The notes below the pieces were generated by a model, which was not told the DNA's origin, did not search any database, and was given only the letters and a program-made list of their open reading frames with translations. This document shows, piece after piece, positions 1 to 6,207 of a stretch of DNA of 36,762 bases. Both the position numbers and the translations under genes were made by a program. The DNA lies in IMG/VR virus record IMGVR_UViG_3300031702_000020, positions 1-36,762 of that record; one strand, 5' to 3'. This DNA comes from a virus. Within the stretch, counting starts at the first letter, position 1. Each line of letters begins with the position of its first letter.

Positions 1-482
1 CCCTTAGCAGTCAAAAGGCCGCGATTCATGCAGAATTGTTGATACTCTGCCAGAACTCCAATTTTACGTTTGGCGGCTTTCATCAGACAAAAACGCTCTG
101 CAAATATGCCGAGATTAATGCGAGTATTGCGACATTTACCAAGGTCGAAAGATATATTATAAGCAGTCAAAACGGGGGCATATTGGGCATTGACGCGAAC
201 AAGCCATTGATTGATCAAGCCAATGCTGGCAATTGAGCGGTGACCATCTTCCACCATTTGGTCGTAATCCTTGAGTCTACGATGTGCCGATTGCTCTGAC
301 CAAAACGCGTCAGGGTCAGCCAGTGGGTCAGAGAATAGCGGGAATTTGCCAAAATGCCCGTTTACAAGGTGGCCGACCTGCTCGACAATCTCGCCCTGTT
401 TGGTTACGATTACCGCGCCAAAGTCTGCAACGGTTTGCTTTTTGGTGGTTTCAGTGTCTACGATCAGGTAAAAATGTTTCAT
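1..482 (-). CDS. DEDD-family 3'-5' exonuclease (DnaQ-like), C-terminus outside window
   Basis: The frame runs leftward from ATG at 482 and is still open at the window edge, so about 160 residues are visible. The N-terminus has the exonuclease I motif V-D-T-E-T (Asp9, Glu11), and about 100 residues later there is AYNISFDLGK (Asp113), a good exonuclease II motif. These are metal-binding acidic residues of the DnaQ/RNase T superfamily. The third motif (HxxxxD or YxxxD) would lie beyond the edge, so completeness cannot be judged. The family removes nucleotides from 3' ends of DNA or RNA. It starts 3 bases after the stop of the phosphatase gene and is probably co-transcribed with it; the Shine-Dalgarno is weak (GAGAG). 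It could serve DNA degradation, proofreading or end trimming. The fold is well supported, the substrate is not known. Confidence 0.8.
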   Translation of the reverse strand, partial: MKHFYLIVDTETTKKQTVADFGAVIVTKQGEIVEQVGHLVNGHFGKFPLFSDPLADPDAFWSEQSAHRRLKDYDQMVEDGHRSIASIGLINQWLVRVNAQYAPVLTAYNISFDLGKCRNTRINLGIFAERFCLMKAAKRKIGVLAEYQQFCMNRGLLTAK

Positions 483-485
483 GGT

Positions 486-971
486 TTACGCTCTCAGTTT
501 AAGAAGTTGAAGATTTAATTGTACAGCGTTGCGGGTACGAATACCAATTTTTTCTGCCATATTTAAGACACCCTGATTATCATCGTAAAAGGTAGCGTTC
601 CGAGTCCAACGTGCAAAAGGAACCTTGAGGTCAGAGAATAGCGCGATAAGTTTTGCGCGTTTCATTTCAGCATCTCCACGGTTATCACCAAGTGCGCGGG
701 ATAGAATAAAGTGTGCTTTAATTCCATGCTCTGCTAAAAATACTTTGTCCCAAATTCCTAGAACCCTAGCTGTGCAGATTATAACGGTATCACCGTGGGC
801 GTAGTTTGATTGCATCAAGCGCGCCAGTGGTAGCAAAGTATCCTGTTCAATGTTTGCCCTAGTGTTATCAGCGATCCATTTAGGCAGATCAATGTCACCG
901 TTTGGCAGTGTAGAATATCGGTGACTTGAATCAATCACAGTTCCGTCTAAGTCCCAGATTTTATATTGCAT
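486..971 (-). CDS. HAD-superfamily phosphatase, polynucleotide-kinase 3'-phosphatase type
   Basis: This 161-residue protein has the full HAD signature. Motif I is WDLDGTVID, with the nucleophile Asp7 and acid/base Asp9. Motif II is the Thr of IICTAR (Thr67). Lys104 or Lys107 supplies motif III, and FYDDN (Asp130, Asp131) is motif IV. The stretch SRALGDNRGD around residues 91-100 resembles the R-x-x-GD-x-R-x-D pattern of the T4 Pnk phosphatase domain, so removal of 3'-phosphates from DNA or RNA ends is the best guess. A nucleotide phosphatase is the alternative. No P-loop kinase domain is fused to it. Its ATG overlaps the stop of the upstream membrane-protein gene by one base (TAATG), showing translational coupling. 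The downstream neighbour is a DEDD exonuclease, which fits a nucleic-acid end-processing operon. Confidence 0.8.
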   Translation of the reverse strand: MQYKIWDLDGTVIDSSHRYSTLPNGDIDLPKWIADNTRANIEQDTLLPLARLMQSNYAHGDTVIICTARVLGIWDKVFLAEHGIKAHFILSRALGDNRGDAEMKRAKLIALFSDLKVPFARWTRNATFYDDNQGVLNMAEKIGIRTRNAVQLNLQLLKLRA

Positions 972-1168
972 TATAATGCACCCATGTAATTAGTTAGGAA
1001 GCCGCCAATTGATATCAGGTTGAGAGCGACTAGGTTGAACATCTTAGCATCGACAGCCTGAACGGTCAAGAGGGCAAGACCTGCAATCGCCACCAATGGT
1101 TGCATAGTAAAAGCAAAGATTGCCATCAGCACCGAGCCAGTGTAGCCAGAAAAAGTTGGTATATTCAT
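971..1168 (-). CDS. Small two-helix membrane protein, function unknown
   Basis: This 65-residue hydrophobic protein has two likely transmembrane segments (about residues 10-36 and 43-62) separated by a short polar turn containing D-A-K. A Shine-Dalgarno GGAG lies about 7 bases before the ATG. The size and hairpin topology would suit a pinholin or a superinfection-exclusion protein, but nothing specific identifies it. A candidate promoter and a 26-bp dyad lie directly upstream (1185-1223), so it could be expressed separately from the genes to its right. It is translationally coupled to the HAD phosphatase gene. Confidence 0.6.
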   Translation of the reverse strand: MNIPTFSGYTGSVLMAIFAFTMQPLVAIAGLALLTVQAVDAKMFNLVALNLISIGGFLTNYMGAL

Positions 1169-1194
1169 AATAAATCTCCAGTGGTTAAGCCCTG

Positions 1195-1223
1195 ATTATA
1201 CAGGGCTTAAACAGTTTACGCAA
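1195..1223 (-). promoter_or_regulatory. Candidate leftward promoter with a dyad over the -10 box
   Basis: On the minus strand there is a perfect TATAAT (1195-1200), a 17-bp spacer and TTGCGT (1218-1223; three of six consensus bases). The -10 box is the loop of a perfect 10-bp inverted repeat (arms 1185-1194 and 1201-1210, TTAAGCCCTG and its complement). Transcription would begin near 1188, giving a leader of about 20 bases with the Shine-Dalgarno of the 971-1168 gene. The repeat could be a repressor operator or an RNA hairpin. Neither side has a U-tract, so a simple terminator is unlikely. Confidence 0.45.
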
Positions 1224-1536
1224 GGTTGGAAAGTAATTTATTTAAGGCCGATCCGGTAGCCTTCTCTAGGCCATCAAGCGTATCGGTATCAACAGCCGCG
1301 CATATAGCCGCGACAATATCGGCTTTACTTGGTGCGGCTTTTTTCTTGGCCGGAGCTGGCTTAGATATATATTCAATGCCCTCACGTTTTGCCTTGGCAA
1401 TTAGCGATCTGACAGATTTGCCAGCAAACAGCGGGTTAGTTAATAGAGCGCGACATTTTGCCAAATCTAATGGAGCCGCTATTTCTAGCGCGTTGATCAT
1501 GGCGGGAGTATAGTTAACAGTAGTATCTTGTGACAT
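1216..1536 (-). CDS. Small HTH-like phage protein, function unknown
   Basis: This is a 106-residue protein. The N-terminal half (about 1-60) is helical and contains NPLFAGKSVRSLIAKAKREG, which reads like a helix-turn-helix, as in site-specific DNA-binding or sigma-region-4-like proteins. A basic Ala/Lys/Pro linker (about 61-72) follows, then a C-terminal helical segment (about 73-106). The start is supported by GAGAG about 8 bases upstream. Position near the top of the leftward operon, directly behind a strong promoter, would suit an early regulator. I do not recognise a named family, so the DNA-binding role is inference from residue pattern. Confidence 0.55.
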   Translation of the reverse strand: MSQDTTVNYTPAMINALEIAAPLDLAKCRALLTNPLFAGKSVRSLIAKAKREGIEYISKPAPAKKKAAPSKADIVAAICAAVDTDTLDGLEKATGSALNKLLSNLA

Positions 1537-1572
1537 AGTAATTCTCTCTTTTTTATTTATTGGGTTAAGTGT

Positions 1573-1674
1573 TTATGGTAACATTAGAAGGATGCAAACG
1601 CAAGCACCAATCGCAGAAATAGCTATAGTAGATATAAAAATTGCCTTCAGAGTGTAGTCAATAATTGCTTTCAT
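1573..1674 (-). CDS. 33-residue membrane peptide, first gene of the leftward operon
   Basis: The ATG at 1674 is preceded by a strong Shine-Dalgarno (AGGAAAGG, about 7 bases away) and opens a 33-codon frame ending in TAA. The peptide begins MKAIIDYTLKA and continues as one hydrophobic stretch (about residues 11-32, containing two Cys), a single transmembrane helix with a short positive cytoplasmic N-terminus. It lies about 25 bases downstream of the expected start site of the leftward promoter at 1706-1733. Support is the Shine-Dalgarno, promoter position and membrane-like composition; there is no homology evidence. Small single-helix peptides of this kind in phages include lysis inhibitors and host-takeover peptides. 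Confidence 0.5.
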   Translation of the reverse strand: MKAIIDYTLKAIFISTIAISAIGACVCILLMLP

Positions 1675-1705
1675 GGTTCCGGCCTTTCCTGTCTAATGAG
1701 GGTAT

Positions 1706-1733
1706 ATTATAGCAAATCTGGTGAGTAAGTCAA
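1706..1733 (-). promoter_or_regulatory. Leftward sigma70 promoter
   Basis: On the minus strand, TTGACT (1728-1733) is followed by a 16-bp spacer and a perfect TATAAT (1706-1711). The predicted start is near 1699, about 25 bases before the ATG of the 33-codon gene. It should drive the leftward operon. Confidence 0.8.
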
Positions 1734-1939
1734 GTATTTTTTAGAATAAAAAAGCATAAGCAAACCTCGCCTTATTCCAAAATAATCTTGACCAGGGGGG
1801 GTTAAATGACTTGACATCGCCCGCCCGCGCCGGGCTCCCCCACACGTAAACCATTTATGTAATCTCGAAAGGGGTAAAGGGTGTATATAAAAAGACTTGC
1901 ACAAACCATTCCACCCACACACCAACTCGAAAAAAATTG

Positions 1940-1968
1940 TTGACAATTTTTGAGAATTGTTGTATACT
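1940..1968 (+). promoter_or_regulatory. Rightward sigma70 promoter of the first fibre block
   Basis: TTGACA (1940-1945), a 17-bp spacer and TATACT (1963-1968) give a near-consensus promoter. Its transcript would start near 1975 and have a leader of about 50 bases with Shine-Dalgarno AGGGGA before ATG 2026. A 6-bp inverted repeat (ACAATT...AATTGT) lies between the two boxes and overlaps the -35, and ATTGTTG occurs twice (1937-1943 and 1956-1962). Both could be contacts for a regulator. Confidence 0.85.
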
Positions 1969-2025
1969 TGGCAACATCAAAAGAAAAACAACTTTTAGTA
2001 ATAATAGGTAATTAGGGGACCTTAA

Positions 2026-3735
2026 ATGGCAGTTTCTTGTACAATTGTAGCTTTTTACGGAGGCGGATCACTTACGTTTGCGACTGAACCTTCGGGCTCA
2101 GGAAGCGTTAATTCGTTCTATTGGAAAGCAGAATTTTTAAACGTACAAGATGACTCAGCTCTCAATGCCTCTGGACAGATATACTGGGAGATTACTAGAC
2201 AGAGTGGTACTGGTAGTGACTTCTCTGCAACGTCAGGAACTTCGAGTGGCGTAGTGACTTTTAATAGTGGAGGAGTTGTTCATGCGTACATGCCTATACA
2301 GGCTTACTTTACAGATGATACTGTAGATGAGACCACGGGAATCGGCGAAAACTTTACTGTCTCAGTATATTTAAACTCGAGCAAGACGACACTCTATGCT
2401 TCGCAGACTTTTAAGTTATATGATGCAGACTTTAATATAAGTGGACCTTCGGGCACTTCTGTATTCAACATCACGTCTAGCGCAACTTCCCAGAATGTTA
2501 CATTTACACAAGGTGGTGCGACTGAGACAAATGCTCGTTCAATCGTAGTTCGAAATGCTTCAACCTCTGCAGTATTGTTTTACGATACGTGGGGCGCGAC
2601 AGAATACTATAGCCATACGATTACAATACCAAATGCCTACTTACCTTCTGCAGGGGGTAGCACTAGCTACTATATACAAGTGTATAATGGACAGTCGTAC
2701 TATACTGTAGGAAATACCTTTACAATTAATAGAGCTGCTGCCTTAACCTTTACTCAGCCTGTAGCAAGTGGAGTACTAGTAGTTGATGAGACAACTGTTG
2801 GCAGTGTTACCTCTACTTTCCAAATTTCAAATACTGGTGCTGGTGGAACGTTCTGGGCTATGCAACGCCCTACGTCGTACAACCCAGCTATTAATGATCC
2901 GAATTGGGTACAGTATTCAATAGCCGATAACTCTTCTACCTCACTTAACTTTAATCAGACTAGAGGCACTATACAGTACTACTATACTAGAAGGTATGAC
3001 TCAGCCAGTAACACGCAGTCCGTTGGTAGAACCATAAATCAGTCTGTTGGACAGATTGGTGCTGTAAGCGAAAGAGTACCTACTACTCCGGTAATCTCCT
3101 CAGTAACCATAGGCTCAGGAACACATAATGTTGTTTTGTCAAACAATCCCCCTGCTGATGGCATTACAGTAGTATACTACTATCAAAGTACTAATGCTAG
3201 TGCAATGGCCTCTCAGTCTGCTTGGGTGGATTCAGGTTCTGGAGCAGTACCTGCAGGATGGCAGGCAGGTTCAAACTTCTCAGCTAATACTGGAGTAACA
3301 TATTACTACTGGGCTCTAGGCTGGGCTGTAGGTGGAGGGGATGATGGCGCAACACTTTCAAACAGTGTATCTCAGTTCACTGCATCAGCAGTGGGTGGTG
3401 GTCTTGGCGTAGTAGGACAATCAAGTGTTAACGATTATGGACTAGAAGTTTATAACTCGTCAGGGCAGTTAAGAGTAGGGACTTTAGACAAAACATCTTT
3501 GTTTCTAGGAGATTATACCGTTACTACCAATTCTTCTGGTAACGTTGTTAATCAACAAGTACCGGGTGCAACATCCTCTGATTGTTATGCAATTAACACA
3601 ACTAATCCTAATTTTCTGCCAAATAGTGGCTGGAGAGCTAATCAAAGTCTAACGTTCACATTTGGAACAGACTCGGTAAGTATAAGCGGAGCACCTGCAA
3701 GTGTTACTATTCAATTTTATGTGGTGAGAGGATGA
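2026..3735 (+). CDS. Beta-rich tail fibre or receptor-binding protein with Calx-beta-like domain
   Basis: This 569-residue protein is rich in Ser, Thr, Tyr, Gly and Asn, as in phage fibres, and has no signal peptide. Residues about 20-130 read like a Calx-beta domain (GSDFSATSGT, then TFNSGG, then DDTVDE and a final beta strand). Two or more Ig- or fibronectin-like segments follow (about 132-450). The C-terminal 100 residues, beginning NDYGLEVYNSSGQ, form a separate module similar in opening to segments of the next protein (YGFQVIN, YGLQVLD). Start ATG 2026 has AGGGGA upstream and lies behind its own promoter. The stop overlaps the next ATG (ATGA). Genes 2026-4860 look like a host-recognition block with a chaperone. 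The fibre role is inferred from composition and context. Confidence 0.65.
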   Translation: MAVSCTIVAFYGGGSLTFATEPSGSGSVNSFYWKAEFLNVQDDSALNASGQIYWEITRQSGTGSDFSATSGTSSGVVTFNSGGVVHAYMPIQAYFTDDTVDETTGIGENFTVSVYLNSSKTTLYASQTFKLYDADFNISGPSGTSVFNITSSATSQNVTFTQGGATETNARSIVVRNASTSAVLFYDTWGATEYYSHTITIPNAYLPSAGGSTSYYIQVYNGQSYYTVGNTFTINRAAALTFTQPVASGVLVVDETTVGSVTSTFQISNTGAGGTFWAMQRPTSYNPAINDPNWVQYSIADNSSTSLNFNQTRGTIQYYYTRRYDSASNTQSVGRTINQSVGQIGAVSERVPTTPVISSVTIGSGTHNVVLSNNPPADGITVVYYYQSTNASAMASQSAWVDSGSGAVPAGWQAGSNFSANTGVTYYYWALGWAVGGGDDGATLSNSVSQFTASAVGGGLGVVGQSSVNDYGLEVYNSSGQLRVGTLDKTSLFLGDYTVTTNSSGNVVNQQVPGATSSDCYAINTTNPNFLPNSGWRANQSLTFTFGTDSVSISGAPASVTIQFYVVRG

Positions 3736-4427
3736 GTTACGGATTTCAGGTAATAAATGACAATAGCTTTATACAAGTTGATGAACAAGTTTCTGTATTT
3801 GCTGTGGATCTATCAGGTACAACAGGTACTTTAGCTCCGGACAGCAATAGTGGGTACTATAGTGTTACATTGAATTTAGGCTCAGGGTCTTTTGATCCTC
3901 TTCTTTTTGTGAGACCTGCGGGGACTACAGCCTGGTCAACTTCTGGCAAGAAAATATACGCAGGAGGATATCCAGGAGTCACTCCTACTACTATATATAG
4001 CAATACAAATAGTCCTATAGACTGGTTCACAGTACGAGATATGAGAGATGTAGCCACTTTAGCAACTTCAGGTTATGGACTACAAGTTCTTGATACCTCA
4101 AGCCCTCAAAAGGTATTATACACTAGCGAGAACGTAGTAGGAAAAGTACACGAGACTATATATATTGATCCTACGTCTACTTCGACTAATACTATATATA
4201 ACAGTTCGACCCATGACTCAAATATATATGGCATGGTAAATACTACAACTTGGAGCGACACCCTTGCAGGGAGTGGATTTATGGGTCCTGTCCTTAATTT
4301 TAAACAGTCTGCTGGAAACTATAAAATACTTGTGGAGCGTTCAGTACAATGGATCTCTGCAGGACAATTTACTACAGTTATAGGAACAGATAATAGAGTA
4401 TTTCTATCAATGAGAAAAGGAGTATAA
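3732..4427 (+). CDS. Putative virion fibre or tip protein with repeated YG-L-V module
   Basis: This 231-residue beta-rich protein opens with MSYGFQVINDN and contains a second similar opening at about residue 114 (GYGLQVLDTSS). Both resemble the C-terminal module of the preceding fibre protein (YGLEVYNSSGQ), suggesting a shared small beta domain used repeatedly in this block. It has no membrane segment. The ATG overlaps the stop of the upstream gene and the stop is 1 base before the next ATG, so the three genes are tightly coupled. It is probably a structural partner or distal tip of the upstream fibre; no enzymatic motif is seen. Confidence 0.55.
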   Translation: MSYGFQVINDNSFIQVDEQVSVFAVDLSGTTGTLAPDSNSGYYSVTLNLGSGSFDPLLFVRPAGTTAWSTSGKKIYAGGYPGVTPTTIYSNTNSPIDWFTVRDMRDVATLATSGYGLQVLDTSSPQKVLYTSENVVGKVHETIYIDPTSTSTNTIYNSSTHDSNIYGMVNTTTWSDTLAGSGFMGPVLNFKQSAGNYKILVERSVQWISAGQFTTVIGTDNRVFLSMRKGV

Positions 4428-4428
4428 A

Positions 4429-4860
4429 ATGGTAATAAGAATAGCTTGGGTAGATGGCTCAGGGAATATAAAACAATTGTTCACCCCCTCAGATTATAGA
4501 CCTTATAGTGAAGGAGATGAGCAAGATGGACTTACGCTACAGTACTGTGGAGACGGCATTAGCCCTGATACGCACTATTGGAAAGATGGGTGGTTTGTAA
4601 AGCCCACGCAGCCAGGAGATTACTATGATTGGATAGATGAAGCTTGGGTTCTTAACTCAGAGACTTTACTAGACATGATTAGACTGCATAGAAGCGCTAA
4701 ATTATTTGCTTCTGATTGGGCAGTGCTACTAGATAGCCCTCTTAGTGACGAAAAGAAAGCAGAGTGGGTTGCTTATAGACAAGCACTACGAGATGTTCCT
4801 GCGAACAACGCAGACGTCACACACTTAGACGACGTAACGTGGCCAGGAGAACCTTCATGA
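4429..4860 (+). CDS. Phage tail (fibre) assembly chaperone-like protein
   Basis: This 143-residue protein has a C-terminal part matching the tail-assembly-chaperone (Phage_tail_APC-type) pattern: helix, then LFASDWAVLLDSPLS, then EWVAYRQALRDVP and a final WPGEP. The N-terminal 70 residues form a Trp- and Tyr-rich beta segment. These proteins usually lie directly after the fibre gene they help to fold, as here. Two shorter relatives occur in the right-hand adhesin block (34468-34764 and 35613-35912), ending in the same YR-ALRD-P-DxxxP pattern. The last codons overlap the start of the decarboxylase-like gene. Confidence 0.75.
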   Translation: MVIRIAWVDGSGNIKQLFTPSDYRPYSEGDEQDGLTLQYCGDGISPDTHYWKDGWFVKPTQPGDYYDWIDEAWVLNSETLLDMIRLHRSAKLFASDWAVLLDSPLSDEKKAEWVAYRQALRDVPANNADVTHLDDVTWPGEPS

Positions 4861-5216
4861 GCTTATACTGGGGGTATCATTTAATGCTAGACTGCAGCGG
4901 GTGCAACGCGGGTATAGCTGACCACGATACAATTTATAACTTTATTAAAGATCTAGTAGTACGCATCGACATGGTAGCTGCTGGAGAACCAATCATTGAA
5001 CACCTGCTTCCAGGAGACCCGAAACAAGGGTACAGCCTGATGCAATTGATCACAACTTCAAATATCTGTGCACATTTTATGGAATTAGATGGTACAGCCT
5101 ACTTCGATGTCTTTAGTTGTAAAGAGTACGACATTGAGACGGTGAAAGAAATTGTGAGTGAGTATTTTGGGCCTAAGAAGATGCGAGTCAACTTCCTTAC
5201 TCGCCACGCAGACTAG
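4857..5216 (+). CDS. speD: S-adenosylmethionine decarboxylase-like pyruvoyl enzyme
   Basis: I choose ATG 4857 (ATGA overlap with the previous stop), giving 119 residues, similar to bacterial class 1b SpeD. Aligning from memory with Thermotoga maritima AdoMetDC, the self-cleaving Ser63 corresponds to Ser68, His68 to His73, Cys83 to Cys88 and Ser55 to Ser60, all with identical spacing. The N-terminal YHLMLDCSGC matches the usual GRHL-x-D-x-x-x-C opening, and YFDVFSC matches the IDLFTC strand. The residues flanking the cleavage Ser differ: the usual Glu-Ser-His is Thr-Ser-Asn. The family makes decarboxylated AdoMet for spermidine synthesis, and some members have become ornithine or arginine decarboxylases. 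It lies between a fibre chaperone and terS, with no spermidine synthase gene in the window. Family assignment is good, exact substrate unknown. Confidence 0.8.
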   Translation: MSLYWGYHLMLDCSGCNAGIADHDTIYNFIKDLVVRIDMVAAGEPIIEHLLPGDPKQGYSLMQLITTSNICAHFMELDGTAYFDVFSCKEYDIETVKEIVSEYFGPKKMRVNFLTRHAD

Positions 5217-5236
5217 ATACCACAGAAAAATAACCC

Positions 5237-5265
5237 TTGACAACATAACCCACTTTGAGTATAAT
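5237..5265 (+). promoter_or_regulatory. Sigma70 promoter directly abutting terS
   Basis: TTGACA (5237-5242), a 17-bp spacer and TATAAT (5260-5265) form a consensus promoter. The terS ATG begins at 5273, seven bases after the -10 box, exactly where transcription should start. The mRNA should therefore be leaderless or nearly so. Confidence 0.85.
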
Positions 5266-5272
5266 TTGAACC

Positions 5273-5743
5273 ATGGCAAAAGAACTAACTACAATCTCTC
5301 CAGAAGGCTTGGAGATCGCTAATTGTTATTTACAATTCGGAAACATTCGGGGCGTATGTGATTATCTTCAGGTACCTGAAACCGAAGTCGTAGACTTACT
5401 AAATAAGCGAGAGGTTAAGAAGTATATTGATACTGTCTACCTCGACATGGGCTACCGTAATAAGAATAATATTGGTGCTTTGCTTGACGATATGATTGCG
5501 TCCAAACTAGAAGAAGCACAGGAATCTGGTGTATATTCTAGTAAAGACCTTGCAGACTTATTACAAATGGCTCACAAAATGCGAATGGACGAAATCAAGG
5601 CTCAGGCCGATTTCGAGAAAGCAGAGGGTGGAAATATACGAAACCAGACTAATGTCCAGATCAATGAGGCGGTTCCTTTTGGTCAGGGCAATTATGGTAA
5701 GCTAATGGAAAAACTACTCAATGGAACAGAACAGCCCACCTGA
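5273..5743 (+). CDS. terS: Terminase small subunit
   Basis: This 156-residue protein has an N-terminal helix-turn-helix-like DNA-binding region (about 8-55, EGLEIANCYLQFGNIRGVCD onward) and a central helical region (about 65-112) containing YSSKDLADLLQMAHKMRMDE, typical of oligomerising small terminase subunits. The tail is polar. TerS recognises the packaging site and recruits TerL. The identification rests on pattern and on the TerL gene 1.7 kb downstream. No Shine-Dalgarno precedes the ATG, and its own promoter places the transcription start at the ATG. The end overlaps the next gene by 23 bases. Confidence 0.75.
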   Translation: MAKELTTISPEGLEIANCYLQFGNIRGVCDYLQVPETEVVDLLNKREVKKYIDTVYLDMGYRNKNNIGALLDDMIASKLEEAQESGVYSSKDLADLLQMAHKMRMDEIKAQADFEKAEGGNIRNQTNVQINEAVPFGQGNYGKLMEKLLNGTEQPT

Positions 5744-5960
5744 AAAATATCGTGAGACCGCTCAAAAGGTAACCAGACTAGAGATAGAGATGGCCACCCA
5801 CGAAGTTCAATGCGAAGAGCGTTGGAAGACTAGTTTTCAGCGTCTCGACAATATAGATGCTGTTCTAGGCAAGCTGGACTCACGCATGAGTCATATAGGC
5901 ATGACAGTTATATTATTTTTAGCCGGAGTTATAGTAACTCTCGCTACATTAGCACAATAG
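5721..5960 (+). CDS. XhlA-like coiled-coil plus membrane-anchor protein (holin-like)
   Basis: This 79-residue protein has a charged helical region (about 8-54, with heptad-like RLEIEMATHE and RLDNIDAVLGKLDSR) followed by a single C-terminal transmembrane helix (about 58-78). This is the arrangement of haemolysin XhlA-type phage proteins that work with holins. The Shine-Dalgarno is poor, but the gene starts inside the end of terS, so translational coupling is likely. It could be a holin accessory, a spanin-like factor or a membrane anchor for packaging. No endolysin gene lies beside it. Confidence 0.55.
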   Translation: MEQNSPPEKYRETAQKVTRLEIEMATHEVQCEERWKTSFQRLDNIDAVLGKLDSRMSHIGMTVILFLAGVIVTLATLAQ

Positions 5961-5969
5961 GAGAATACT

Positions 5970-6167
5970 ATGATTTATAGAAAAAGAGATACTTGGTACG
6001 TTGTAGAAGACGGAAAAGACACTGTTGGCTTTAAAAGCGAAGAAGAGGCTAAAGCACACGCAAGCCCTACTTTTAAAGAAGTTCTTGAACCCTTGCTCGA
6101 AGAAGCTACTTCTATAGATGCTCCCGTTAAGCCAAAGAAGAAACCTAAACAGAGTTGGAAGGACTAA
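5970..6167 (+). CDS. Small hypothetical phage protein
   Basis: This 65-residue protein begins MIYRKRDTWYVVEDGKD and has a short beta hairpin followed by acidic helix SEEEAKAHA and a Lys/Pro-rich C-terminus. An AGGAG Shine-Dalgarno lies 7 bases before the ATG (within aggagaatact). It sits between two membrane-protein genes of the terS-terL interval. I do not recognise a functional family. A 6-bp hairpin (AAGGAC...GTCCTT, 6159-6173) spans its stop codon. Confidence 0.5.
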   Translation: MIYRKRDTWYVVEDGKDTVGFKSEEEAKAHASPTFKEVLEPLLEEATSIDAPVKPKKKPKQSWKD

Positions 6168-6207
6168 GTCCTTTAAGATCCGTTTAAGCACGGAGAGAGT
6201 TTAAGTA

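Larger units (their letters stand above)
1675..2025. other. Divergent intergenic region, no gene seen
   Basis: About 350 bases separate the leftward operon from the first rightward late gene. The ends carry a leftward promoter (1706-1733) and a rightward promoter (1940-1968). Between them, about 1790-1860 is locally G- and C-rich, with a run of seven Gs, a short GCCCG/CGGGC hairpin near 1823-1835 and a run of Cs. It also contains TTGAC-like hexamers with no matching -10. I see no convincing open frame, tRNA or terminator. It may hold regulator-binding sites or a replication or packaging site, but nothing proves this. Confidence 0.6.

Noticed and set aside
1226-1513. 95-codon plus-strand frame
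   Set aside because: It is antisense to the well-supported 1216-1536 gene and has no ribosome-binding site.
1812-1817. TTGACA-like box as another promoter
   Set aside because: No -10 hexamer occurs 15-19 bases downstream; the following sequence is GC-rich.
1707-1946. 79-codon minus-strand open frame in the divergent region
   Set aside because: It covers the leftward promoter and part of the rightward one, has no ribosome-binding site, and its translation resembles no protein pattern.
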